Assembly (NCBI GenBank): GCA_036653215.1
Contig: JAVVUK010000025.1
Span: 1-19,380 of the forward strand
Source: JADFUS01 sp036653215
Lineage (GTDB): Bacteria > Bacteroidota > Bacteroidia > Bacteroidales > Rikenellaceae
Direction: 5' to 3'
Length of the DNA: 19,380 nt
The notes under the pieces are model-generated. The model searched no databases, had not been told where the DNA came from, and worked only from the letters and a program-made list of their open reading frames with translations. This document shows positions 8,054-15,777 of the stretch, one piece after another. Position 1 is the stretch's first letter, and each line of letters opens with the position of its first letter. Made by a program: the position numbers and the translations under genes.

Positions 8054-8124
8054 ATTACATTTTGGTCTCTTTTGAGTTGCGTCTCTATGCCATTTCAGAC
8101 CACAAATAGAAATTTTATAAAAAT

Positions 8125-8160
8125 AATAATCCTGCCTAAAACAACTTAGGCAGGATTATT
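8125..8160 (+). terminator. intrinsic terminator of meaB
   Basis: A perfect 15-bp stem (8125-8139 with 8146-8160), core CCTGCC/GGCAGG, has a 6-base AACAAC loop and is followed by TTTTTATTT. It lies 71 bases after the meaB stop. Confidence 0.85.
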
Positions 8161-8196
8161 TTTATTTAGTAATATAAATAAATGATGCTCAACAGC

Positions 8197-8300
8197 AAAA
8201 TTGATAAGTTGCAAAGCGAACAAGGAAGAAAAAAACGGAGCGTACATCTGGTACGTGAGTATTTTACTATCCGAAGTTCAATTAAGCAAATCGCAATTTT
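8197..8300. repeat. 104-bp imperfect palindromic intergenic element
   Basis: The outer arms AAAATTG (8197-8203) and CAATTTT (8294-8300) are inverted. Further in, TTGC and GCGAAC on the left face GTTC and GCAA on the right. The exact centre holds GTAC-ATCTG-GTAC (8242-8254). The element lies between the meaB terminator and the fumarase stop codon, in a convergent spacer. It resembles dispersed palindromic intergenic elements I recall from other Bacteroidales genomes with a central GTACnnnnnGTACGTGAG core. Only one copy is present here, so repeat status is inferred. A folded RNA in the fumarase 3' region is an alternative. Confidence 0.5.
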
Positions 8301-8308
8301 TAATGTTT

Positions 8309-9913
8309 TTATAGCTTTTTGAAGAAGTCATTGCCCTTATTATCTACGATAATAAACGCTGGGAAATTCTCTACATATATTTTACGTACAGCTTCCATTC
8401 CAAGTTCTGGGAAAGCCACTACTTCCACTTTTTTGATGCTATCTTTAGCAAGAATAGCCGCTGGTCCACCAATAGATCCAAGATAAAAGCCACCATGTTT
8501 CTTACAAGCGTCAGTAACGGCCTGTGAGCGGTTTCCCTTAGCAACCATAACCATTGAGCCGCCCATGCTTTGGAATAAGTCTACATAAGGGTCCATACGT
8601 CCTGCTGTTGTTGGTCCAAAGCTGCCAGATGCCATACCTTGAGGCGTTTTGGCAGGTCCTGCGTAATATACAGGGTGTTTTTGCATATATTCAGGTATTC
8701 CTTTTCCGCTATCTATAAGTTTCTTTATTTCGGCGTGCGCTATATCACGAGCAACGATAAGTGTACCTTTAATGTTAAGACGTGTTTTTATAGGATATTG
8801 ATTTAACTTAGCAAGCACCTTATCCATACCCTCATCAAGGTCTATCTCGACTGCTGGAGCAAGGCTTGGAGCTACCTTAGGCACAAAACGAGCAGGGTTT
8901 TTCTCCATCTCTTCAAGGAAAATACCATCTTTTGTGATCTTACCTTTTATGTTACGGTCAGCACTACAACTAACACCTATCCCAACTGGACAAGAAGCTG
9001 CGTGACGAGGAAGACGTATTACACGTACGTCATGGACTAAATATTTACCACCAAATTGAGCACCTATGCCACTTTCATGACATATCTTAAGTATCTTCTC
9101 TTCCCATTCTAAATCACGGAATGCCTGACCGCCATCGTTTCCTTCTGTTGGCAGGTTATCTAAATATCCGGCAGATGCCTTTTTTACTGTCGCAAGGTTT
9201 ACCTCAGCAGAAGTACCACCAACCACAAAAGCAAGGTGATATGGAGGACAAGCTGCAGTTCCAAGATCCATCATCTTCGATTTCACAAATGCTGTTAGAC
9301 CCTCTTCTGTAAGCAGAGCTTTTGTTTGTTGATATAGGAATGTCTTATTTGCTGAACCACCACCTTTAGTTATGAATAAGAATTTATATTCGTTTCCTTG
9401 AGTGGCGTATATGTCTATTTGTGCAGGAAGGTTAGTACCGCTATTTTTCTCTTTAGTCATAGAAAATGGGACTACTTGTGAATAACGCAAGTTACAATCA
9501 CGATATGTCTCATATACCCCTTTAGAGATACACTCGGCATCGTTAGCTCCTGTAAATACGTTTTCTCCCTTTTTGCCTATTGCTATTGCAGTACCGGTAT
9601 CTTGACAAGTTGGAAGTTCACCCTCTGCCGCCACCACTTGGTTAAGCAACATGGTGTAAGCCACAAACTTATCGTTATCTGAAGCCTCAGGGTCGTTTAT
9701 GATGTTAACTAATTTTTGAAGATGAGAAGCTCTTAGAAAGAAAGACACATCTTTGAAAGCCTCACGAGAAAGCATCTCTATTGCCTTTGGAGAGACCTTA
9801 AGTATCTCACGTCCATCTACATTAATTGTTTCTACTCCCTCTTTAGACAAAAGACGATATTTGGTGTCGTCTTTTGATATGGGAAACGGTTCTTGATATT
9901 TGAATTCTGACAT
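8309..9913 (-). CDS. fumA: class I fumarate hydratase, iron-sulfur dependent
   Basis: It interconverts fumarate and malate using an oxygen-sensitive [4Fe-4S] cluster, on the reductive route to succinate in anaerobes. From the ATG at 9913 it is 534 aa. The frame could start at a TTG at 9952, but that TTG lies within a perfect -7 promoter element, so I reject the longer form. Probable cluster ligands are C103 (LPTCQDTG), C222 (TAACPPYH) and C316 (GVSCSADR); their spacings of 119 and 94 agree with the class I enzyme of Leishmania as I recall it. The C-terminal domain carries YYAGPAKTPQGMASGSFGPTT and GGPAAILAK. It is a single chain, not the two-subunit form. The symbol follows E. coli FumA/FumB; either could be used. 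Confidence 0.94.
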   Translation of the reverse strand: MSEFKYQEPFPISKDDTKYRLLSKEGVETINVDGREILKVSPKAIEMLSREAFKDVSFFLRASHLQKLVNIINDPEASDNDKFVAYTMLLNQVVAAEGELPTCQDTGTAIAIGKKGENVFTGANDAECISKGVYETYRDCNLRYSQVVPFSMTKEKNSGTNLPAQIDIYATQGNEYKFLFITKGGGSANKTFLYQQTKALLTEEGLTAFVKSKMMDLGTAACPPYHLAFVVGGTSAEVNLATVKKASAGYLDNLPTEGNDGGQAFRDLEWEEKILKICHESGIGAQFGGKYLVHDVRVIRLPRHAASCPVGIGVSCSADRNIKGKITKDGIFLEEMEKNPARFVPKVAPSLAPAVEIDLDEGMDKVLAKLNQYPIKTRLNIKGTLIVARDIAHAEIKKLIDSGKGIPEYMQKHPVYYAGPAKTPQGMASGSFGPTTAGRMDPYVDLFQSMGGSMVMVAKGNRSQAVTDACKKHGGFYLGSIGGPAAILAKDSIKKVEVVAFPELGMEAVRKIYVENFPAFIIVDNKGNDFFKKL

Positions 9914-9949
9914 AAGGTTGGTATTATAAATACGATTTATTAATTCCCA

Positions 9950-9957
9950 CAAAGATA
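9950..9957 (-). promoter_or_regulatory. -7 element for fumarase, decides its start
   Basis: TATCTTTG on the minus strand is a perfect TAnnTTTG match, 36 bases before the ATG at 9913. It implies a leader of about 30 nt. Its last three bases are the TTG that would open the longer reading frame. Confidence 0.65.
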
Positions 9958-10027
9958 CAAATAAAAATCTAAACCGTTTCTACTTTTGACTTTAAAACAT
10001 CGAAAATTTGGCATATAAAAACATTAT

Positions 10028-10067
10028 AAGAGGGTCACTTTGTTAAAAAAAGCAAAGTGACCCTCTT
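10028..10067 (-). terminator. intrinsic terminator of fusA2
   Basis: A perfect 15-bp stem (10028-10042 with 10053-10067), core GAGGGTCAC/GTGACCCTC, has a 10-base A/T loop. It starts 17 bases after the fusA2 stop codon. The following sequence on the minus strand is T-rich but not a clean T run. Confidence 0.75.
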
Positions 10068-10084
10068 TGAAAATATATGAATGT

Positions 10085-11112
10085 TTATTCCTCGTCGTTG
10101 TCTACATAAGCCTTAAGCAACTTATCTTGGACTTCAGCAGGAACTTGCATATAAGCATTAAACTTCATTGAAAACGAAGCTCGTCCATTTGTGAGAGAAC
10201 TTAAAACAGTCGAATATTTATACATTTCTGCAAGGGGAACACGTGCTGTAAGTTGCTCAAAACCACCTTCTGATTTTATACCTTCAATAATTGCACGTCT
10301 ATTTTGAAGATCACTCATAACATCGCCTAATTTGTCAGATGGTGACAAAATCTCTATGTCGTATATCGGCTCCATTATTTTGGGTCCTGCATTGCGGAAA
10401 GCCTCCTTAAAGGCGTGACGTGCGGCAAGCTTAAACGAGATCTCATTAGAATCGACAGGGTGCATCTTACCATCGAAACAAGCAACCCTTATATCACGTG
10501 CATAAGAGCCTGTGAGAGGTCCGTTTTCCATACGTTCCATCAAACCTTTTACAATAGCTGGCATAAAACGAGTATCGATAACCCCACCGACAATACAGTT
10601 ATAGAAAATCAACTTACCACCCCAGTCAAGAGATATTTCTTCTCGTCCACGTATAGATAATGCTTGGTCTTTACCTTCATTCTTAAACCTTGTCATATCT
10701 GGATCTCCCTCAACGTGAGGCATAATTACAAGAGACACTTCACCAAACTGACCTGAGCCACCAGATTGTTTTTTATGTCTATATGAAGCAACAGCCATCT
10801 TAGATATGGTCTCACGATATGGAATTTTAGGAGCTATAAAGTCAATAGCAATTTTATTAAGATTTTCAATGTTCGATTTGATGATGTTTAGGTGATGTTC
10901 TCCCTGTCCAGATAATATTATCTGCTTCAGTTCTTTCGAATATTCAACACTCACAGACGGATCTTCAAAGATAACCTTTTGAAGTGCTTCACACAGTACT
11001 TTATAATACTGTTTATCAAATGAATTAAGTTTTGATAAAACATCTTCAACTTTTGATGGTGTACAAAATATATATTCATTTTCTGCTTCTAAAGAAGCAT
11101 TCTCTTGCGCTA
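10085..11112 (-). CDS. fusA2: EF-G2-type translation factor, C-terminal part (broken by assembly gap)
   Basis: This is the C-terminal half of the EF-G paralogue whose N-terminal part lies at 11123-12419. After the shared EALQKVIFEDPSVSVEY it continues with SKELKQIILSGQGEHHLNI (domain III), PYRETISKMAVASYRHKKQ and GGSGQFGEV (domain IV start), GPLTGSYARDIRV and HPVDSNEISF (domain IV) and EPIYDIEILSPSDKLGDVM (domain V). The domain III-V set needed for ribosomal translocation therefore looks complete. The first 40 codons on the gap side (10993-11112) match no expected EF-G segment and are probably not part of the gene. Without them and one copy of the 54-bp repeat, the two halves join in frame. 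A terminator follows directly. Confidence 0.85.
10939..10992. repeat. 54-bp direct repeat, copy 1 (C-terminal side of gap)
   Basis: It is identical to 11123-11176. Both copies encode the same EF-G domain III peptide and differ in flanks on both sides. Copy 1 runs on into the rest of fusA2. The offset is 184 bp. Confidence 0.9.
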
Positions 11113-11122
11113 NNNNNNNNNN
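11113..11122. other. assembly gap (10 N)
   Basis: Ten undetermined bases lie inside fusA2. Identical 54-bp sequences nearby on both sides suggest two contigs that share an end-type overlap and were scaffolded rather than merged. The true gap size is unknown and may be negative. Confidence 0.97.
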
Positions 11123-11176
11123 AATATTCAACACTCACAGACGGATCTTCAAAGATAACCTTTTGAAGTGCTTCAC
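11123..11176. repeat. 54-bp direct repeat, copy 2 (abuts the gap)
   Basis: It is identical to 10939-10992 and starts exactly at the first base after the N run, as expected for a contig end. It continues into the upstream coding part of fusA2. Confidence 0.9.
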
Positions 11177-12419
11177 CTAACTTCTCATCATTTGCCTTTT
11201 CCTTAGCTTGAACCGCCGTTTGGAAACGTGGTGAAGGGAACCCTATAAGTGTGATCTTCTCATCTGAGCCAGAGGCAAGAGTATGGTTTGTCTTCACACT
11301 TTTTAACTTCACGGTAGAGCCTAAATCACCTGCCGAAAGTTGTTTTACACGAATTCTATTTTTACCTATTGTAACAAAAATCTGAGATATTTTCTCTTTC
11401 GCTCCGTTAAAACTATTATTGGTAAGTTCCATACCTTCGGTCAGAGTTCCTGTAATGACACGGAAATATGAAATTTCTCCCAAATGTTGTTCGATAGTCG
11501 ATTTATAAACGAAGAGAATTGTTGGTCCGTCGGCTCTTGGCTCGACCTTATCGCCCGATTGAGTATTAAAATGCGGAGCTTTAAGAGGTCCTGGAGCCAC
11601 ACGTGTAGTAAATTCCATAAGACGTTTTATTCCTATTAGCTTCTTCGCCGAACCACAGAACACAGGGATCAAAGTACGCTCCGAAAGCCCTATTTTAAGC
11701 CCATCACGCATCTCGTCTTCTGTGAGTGTTCCTTTCTCAAAAAACAACTCCATGAGTTTATCATCATTCTCGGCTGCTGCTTCGACAAGTATATTTTGAA
11801 GTTCCTTAGCCTTTTCCATCTCAGAGTCTGGGATAGGCATCTCGACACGTCCACCTTTGCCGTCAAACTTATAACATTTCATAAGCAAGACATCAACAAA
11901 AGAATCGAAATTTTCTCCCGGATTTAACGGATATTGAACCAAGACAGGCTTCACCTTTGAGTTTGCGGTAAGAGACTCTATACTCATCTCCCAATCTGCA
12001 TTTTTAGAATCTAACTTATTTATAAAAGCAATGACAGGCTTGTTGTGTCTACGAGCATAACGAGCCTGCACTTCCGTGCCTGCCTCGAAACCCTCCTCTG
12101 CATTTATGAGCATCACACCAACATCGACTACTTTAAAAGCCGAAAAGAGACCACCACAAAAGTCATCTGCTCCGGGAGCATCAATAATATTAAGTTTCAT
12201 CTCATTAAACTCAGTCAATAACACAGATGAATAGATTGAGTGTTTGTATTGCTGTTCTTTTTCTGTAAAGTCGGAAACCGTTGTTCCCTCCTCGACACTA
12301 CCTAAACGGTCAATTTCTTTTCCCTCATAAGCCATTGCTTCAGCAAACGTTGTTTTACCGGAGTTTGAACTTCCAAGTAGTACTAAGTTTTTAATCTGCT
12401 TTGTTGTGTAATCATTCAT
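11123..12419 (-). CDS. fusA2: EF-G2-type translation factor with degenerate GTPase centre, N-terminal part
   Basis: This is the N-terminal 432 residues of an EF-G paralogue acting in ribosomal translocation. The G domain keeps GKT (P-loop GSSNSGKT, 16-23), NKLD (134-137) and GSAK (256-259). The P-loop Asp of canonical EF-G is gone (GHIDAGKT is replaced by GSSNSGKT). The switch I RGITI motif is not recognisable. The catalytic His of DTPGH is Ala84 (DAPGA, 80-84). This matches the Bacteroidota EF-G2 (FusA2) described in Bacteroides thetaiotaomicron as supporting translation without GTP hydrolysis. Domain II (about 296-385) and the start of domain III follow. Joined to 10085-10992, the gene would be 716 codons plus stop, the family's usual size. 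A -7 element lies 49 bases upstream. Confidence 0.9.
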
Positions 12420-12467
12420 AATTTTATAGTTTTATGTATTGACTGACTAAGATGTTATTTATGTAAT

Positions 12468-12475
12468 CAAAGTTA
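12468..12475 (-). promoter_or_regulatory. -7 element for fusA2
   Basis: TAACTTTG on the minus strand is a perfect TAnnTTTG match, predicting a leader of about 40 nt. The 259-bp spacer upstream of fusA2 is very AT-rich. Apart from this box and the palindrome at 12619-12664 I see nothing firm in it. Confidence 0.5.
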
Positions 12476-12618
12476 TTATATATTATTTACATTACATAGA
12501 TACATTCATTTTTCGCCTACAATATATAATATTTTTTATGAATACACAAATATTATCACATTTTTTCTTACTTTTTTTATTGCATAGCTCTCAACTGTTA
12601 GAAATACATACATATAAA

Positions 12619-12664
12619 TATAAGAATGGTTATTAAAGCAATTGCTTTAATAACCATTCTTATA
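12619..12664. terminator. perfect 46-bp palindrome, probable terminator of the XRE regulator
   Basis: Every base pair is matched about the axis between 12641 and 12642, giving 23-base arms with no built-in loop. It starts 14 bases after the regulator stop codon. It is AT-rich, with AAAGCAATTGCTTT at its centre, and the minus-strand sequence after it is TTTATATG, a weak T run. It is longer and more perfect than the other hairpins here, so a protein-binding or DNA-level role remains possible. Confidence 0.6.
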
Positions 12665-12678
12665 AGTAAGTAAGATAA

Positions 12679-13281
12679 TTATATGAGTTTATTAAGGATA
12701 GACCTTACAATATAAAGACTTGATATGTCTTCTTTTGAAACCTCAATATCGTCATATTTATCTTTGTTAATAGCAGATAAAATATATTGGTTTTCATCTC
12801 CTTTACGCATATAACGTAGGAGATAAATCCCTTTATATTGTAAATAATAGAGTTGCCCATATACTATATTGTTCTTATCTGCTTTCTTAAGAAACAGATA
12901 TGAACCATAGGCAACAATAGGAGACATAGCGTCATTATCCAAAATGACACCAACGTCACAATCTGATAGGATTGTAGACTCTATACGAAAAATCGGCTCA
13001 TTCATAAACTTCAAATCCTCATAAAACGAGATTGATTTATTATGAGCAGTAATAGGTTTTTCGCTATTGAACATTTGTCCTTCCCCAGAAAATAACCAAG
13101 ATAGATTTATTTCCGGGTAACGTTGAACTATTACTTCTGCAAGTTTACTGCTAACACCACTTTTCTCACGTCTAACACGATACAAATTTTCAGATCGTTT
13201 CATACCCAGCTCCATTGCAAAAGCATGAGTAGACAATCCTGTCCATTTTATTACTTCTTCTAATCTTTCCCAAGCCTTCAT
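12679..13281 (-). CDS. XRE-type HTH regulator with S24/LexA-like C-terminal domain lacking catalytic residues
   Basis: This is a 200-aa repressor-like protein from the ATG at 13281 (a TTG two codons earlier is less likely). The N-terminal half (about 1-65) is a helix-turn-helix domain: LSTHAFAMELGMKRSENLYRV covers the recognition region, and INLSWLFSGEGQMF is the usual end of Bacteroidota XRE domains. The C-terminal part (about 95-195) has the layout of the S24 peptidase fold of LexA and CI: NDAMSP (116-121) stands where GDSMxP is expected, so the nucleophile Ser is Ala118, and the base Lys position in YLLRYM appears to be Arg156. Self-cleavage is therefore unlikely. No phage genes surround it. 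The target is unknown; a short inverted repeat over its own start codon may be an operator. Confidence 0.85.
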   Translation of the reverse strand: MKAWERLEEVIKWTGLSTHAFAMELGMKRSENLYRVRREKSGVSSKLAEVIVQRYPEINLSWLFSGEGQMFNSEKPITAHNKSISFYEDLKFMNEPIFRIESTILSDCDVGVILDNDAMSPIVAYGSYLFLKKADKNNIVYGQLYYLQYKGIYLLRYMRKGDENQYILSAINKDKYDDIEVSKEDISSLYIVRSILNKLI

Positions 13282-13296
13282 TGTCAATAACCAATG
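13279..13296. promoter_or_regulatory. possible operator: CATTG-N8-CAATG inverted repeat at the regulator start
   Basis: Five-base inverted arms (13279-13283 and 13292-13296) overlap the regulator's start codon, downstream of its candidate promoter. Autoregulation by binding here is conceivable. The arms are short, so chance is a real alternative. Confidence 0.2.
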
Positions 13297-13329
13297 TTAA
13301 AATTTTATGCTAATATGATAACGATTTTC

Positions 13330-13337
13330 TAAATATA
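13330..13337 (-). promoter_or_regulatory. candidate -7 element for the XRE regulator
   Basis: TATATTTA on the minus strand matches TAnnTTTG at all but the last base, giving a leader of about 40 nt. No terminator was seen between tamL and this gene, so read-through from tamL is also possible. Confidence 0.3.
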
Positions 13338-13369
13338 CTAATTTTTAACCCTTTTTTTTATAAACTTTT

Positions 13370-15664
13370 TTAGAACGGATAGCCGATAGCGAAGTGTAGA
13401 GCGGTGTTTCTTAAGCTTAAAAATTTAACCCATCGATCCCTTCCTTGATAGGCAGGATTATATATTTGCATACCCCAATCTAAACGTAATACAAAATAAG
13501 ATATGTCAAATCTCAAACCAAGCCCCGTATTAAAAGCAAGTTGTTTATAAAAAGTATCAGCCTTAAACTTCTTAGCCTCCACCGTTTCGCCTTTACCATT
13601 CGACCATATATTACCTAAGTCGAAAAATATAGCTCCTTTTAACTTCCCATATATGCTAAAACGACCTTCTAAGTTAGTCTCTAAACGTATATTACCAACT
13701 TGGTTTGGATATGTGGAATAGTCGGCAATAGGGGTTGCACCCGGTCCTAAACTTCTAACTTGCCAACCACGCATGGAACTACTACCTCCGGCAAAGAACA
13801 TACGTTCAAAAGGCAAAGAATAAGAGTTCCCATATGCCACGCCACCACCTCCATAAAGTCTATATACTATTGCACCAGACTCTCCAAATAGGTGTTTATA
13901 CACCATATCTACACTTGCTCTGGCATATTGAGCAAAACGCAAATTAAACATCTCATAGTATCTCTCACCCGTATCGGCATCTGTCGCTTTATGGGCTGAC
14001 GCTGCCATATATGCCAAATCTAAAAGGTTTCCACTTATCTCTCCATTAATATTTATAGTAAACTTATCTATGGGTGTTGCTTGTGGTTTCAACAATACCG
14101 AAAATGTTCCTCCGGCAATAATTTGCGATTTATATGTGTTTTTCAGATATTCATTTGTAATTGTTCCTAAATAATCATCATCTATTCTTGGCACACTAAC
14201 TAAAGATATAGATATTGGTTTAAATGAATATTGTGTTTTATTATTTTTTGTCCAGTTATATCCATAAGACACAGTACTTATAGTACGGTCATAGTCGGGT
14301 CTGCGCTGTGAGTTAAAAGAAATAGCCACTTGAGTACCAACATTAGAATATTTATCTGTGTTTTTAGTATAATTTATAATTGACAAAAGACGTGGGAAAG
14401 TAAGTGATGTCGAAGCACCAAACTCCCAAGAATCTTTCATAGCTTGATTGCTTATAAAGTCATAACTTCCAGTAACACTAATGTCAAATATTTCGGCACC
14501 TCTAAATATATTTTTATTTACATATCCCAAAGTCAACGAAACCCCTGTATAGTTGGAATTTGTAGACACCTCTGCATCAACCTTATAACCTTGACGAAGT
14601 TCTGGGGTCAGCAATATATTACAATCCACAACACCAAATCCGCTATTTTCAATAGTATCTTGCCTTGTATAAGAGATATTGGCATTTCTAAAATAGCTTA
14701 AATCGTATAAACTCTTACTTGTCTGAGCCGTAGAAGTAAGGTTATAAAGACTTCCCGGTTCTATATCTATCGATTGAGAAAGAGGTTTAATTCTAAATTT
14801 CGATTTATTGCCATGTGATACGAAGTACACACCTTTATATGTAGTTGTATCGTGAGCAACAATAGTATCGTTAGAATTTACGCTGTCATAATTTGCATCA
14901 ACAATAACTTTCCCAACCATATATTGCTTATGATCAGAACGTTTAGCATCAAAAAGACGCTTTTGTATATTCATAGTTATATACGCCTTGTATGGTGATG
15001 TGATAGTGTCAATTAGGTATGTGATATCATCGACCGCAAAGGTGAAAAACCCATTATTTTGAAGGTTATGTGTTATACGAAACCGTTCATCTTCAAGAGT
15101 TTTACGGTTATAGACATCACCGACATGGATAAGAGTACTTGAACTATCGGCATATATATAAGAACTAAGCCCCTCATCTATTATCTCATATAACAAGCCT
15201 GCCACTTTATATGGATTATTCGGCTTTATATTATAATCAACCGTTGCTTTCTGATCTTTTATTATAACAGTATCTGTTACCTCTGCATTAAAATATCCAC
15301 GTGAGGCAAGATACTTAGATATATTTCTTAATCCCTTACTGTTATTTATAGAATCGTATAGAACAGGCGGTTTCCCCATTTTGCGCATTGTGCGACTCCA
15401 CCACGTATTTTTTTTAGGATTAGCAAGGTTGTATATCCTTGTTTGTATGTTAAAACCAAAAAGAGTAGTGTTTGGAGTTTGCGAAAGTGGTATATATAGT
15501 TCTATGTCTTTTTTCTCAACCTTATCGTCCTCTCTTTCTTGATCGCTCTGTTCAATATTTATTTTATTATGTACTAAAAGAACTTCCCCCTGTTGTAGCT
15601 TTTTACTGATGCTACAAGAGAAAGTAGTTAGTAGTAATAAAGATATAAACAGTTTTTTTTTCAC
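13370..15664 (-). CDS. tamL: BamA/TamA-family outer-membrane lipoprotein (TamL-like)
   Basis: This Omp85-superfamily protein inserts or assembles outer-membrane or envelope components. In Bacteroidota a lipidated TamA counterpart, TamL, is thought to pair with TamB. The 764-aa protein starts with MKKKLFISLLLLTTFSC, a lipoprotein signal with Cys17 in the lipobox. Periplasmic POTRA-like repeats cover roughly 40-330, including the YLASRGYFNAEV and FRITHNLQNNGFFTFAV segments. A 16-strand barrel is expected in the second half. MRGW at 631-634 stands for the conserved (V)RGF motif of the inserted loop, and the chain ends in an aromatic beta-signal (AIGYPF). The start codon is GTG, followed by a run of nine A. 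No promoter is obvious between the bipA terminator and this start. BamA itself is less likely because of the lipidation. Confidence 0.88.
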   Translation of the reverse strand: MKKKLFISLLLLTTFSCSISKKLQQGEVLLVHNKINIEQSDQEREDDKVEKKDIELYIPLSQTPNTTLFGFNIQTRIYNLANPKKNTWWSRTMRKMGKPPVLYDSINNSKGLRNISKYLASRGYFNAEVTDTVIIKDQKATVDYNIKPNNPYKVAGLLYEIIDEGLSSYIYADSSSTLIHVGDVYNRKTLEDERFRITHNLQNNGFFTFAVDDITYLIDTITSPYKAYITMNIQKRLFDAKRSDHKQYMVGKVIVDANYDSVNSNDTIVAHDTTTYKGVYFVSHGNKSKFRIKPLSQSIDIEPGSLYNLTSTAQTSKSLYDLSYFRNANISYTRQDTIENSGFGVVDCNILLTPELRQGYKVDAEVSTNSNYTGVSLTLGYVNKNIFRGAEIFDISVTGSYDFISNQAMKDSWEFGASTSLTFPRLLSIINYTKNTDKYSNVGTQVAISFNSQRRPDYDRTISTVSYGYNWTKNNKTQYSFKPISISLVSVPRIDDDYLGTITNEYLKNTYKSQIIAGGTFSVLLKPQATPIDKFTININGEISGNLLDLAYMAASAHKATDADTGERYYEMFNLRFAQYARASVDMVYKHLFGESGAIVYRLYGGGGVAYGNSYSLPFERMFFAGGSSSMRGWQVRSLGPGATPIADYSTYPNQVGNIRLETNLEGRFSIYGKLKGAIFFDLGNIWSNGKGETVEAKKFKADTFYKQLAFNTGLGLRFDISYFVLRLDWGMQIYNPAYQGRDRWVKFLSLRNTALHFAIGYPF

Positions 15665-15691
15665 TATTAGAAACGAATTAAGGACGTTAAA

Positions 15692-15728
15692 AACTGTCTA
15701 AACATTATTCAATAAAATTTAGACAGTT
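15692..15728 (-). terminator. intrinsic terminator after bipA
   Basis: An 11-bp stem AACTGTCTAAA/TTTAGACAGTT (15718-15728 with 15692-15702) has a 15-base loop. On the minus strand it is followed by TTT, extending to five T with the arm end. It lies between the bipA stop and the tamL start, 27 bases before tamL. Confidence 0.65.
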
Positions 15729-15745
15729 ACAGAGTTTTATTTATA

Positions 15746-15777
15746 ATCATAACGCCCATAAAAATAGACGTTATGAT
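15746..15777 (-). terminator. second hairpin after bipA
   Basis: A 9-bp stem ATCATAACG/CGTTATGAT has a 14-base loop that itself can partly pair. It starts 17 bases after the bipA stop. No T run follows on the minus strand, so it may be an RNA 3'-end stabiliser or an auxiliary terminator rather than the main one. Confidence 0.45.

Noticed and set aside
10085..12419. fusA2 as a frameshifted pseudogene or two separate genes.
   Set aside because: The frame change equals the 184-bp offset between identical repeat copies at an N gap; merging the copies gives one intact gene of family length.
12538..12636. A + strand ORF of 32 codons rich in Phe and Leu (MNTQILSHFFLLFLLHSS...), ending in the 46-bp palindrome, like a small hydrophobic toxin peptide.
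   Set aside because: No promoter box or ribosome signal precedes it, the composition follows from T-rich DNA, and no antisense RNA partner is evident.
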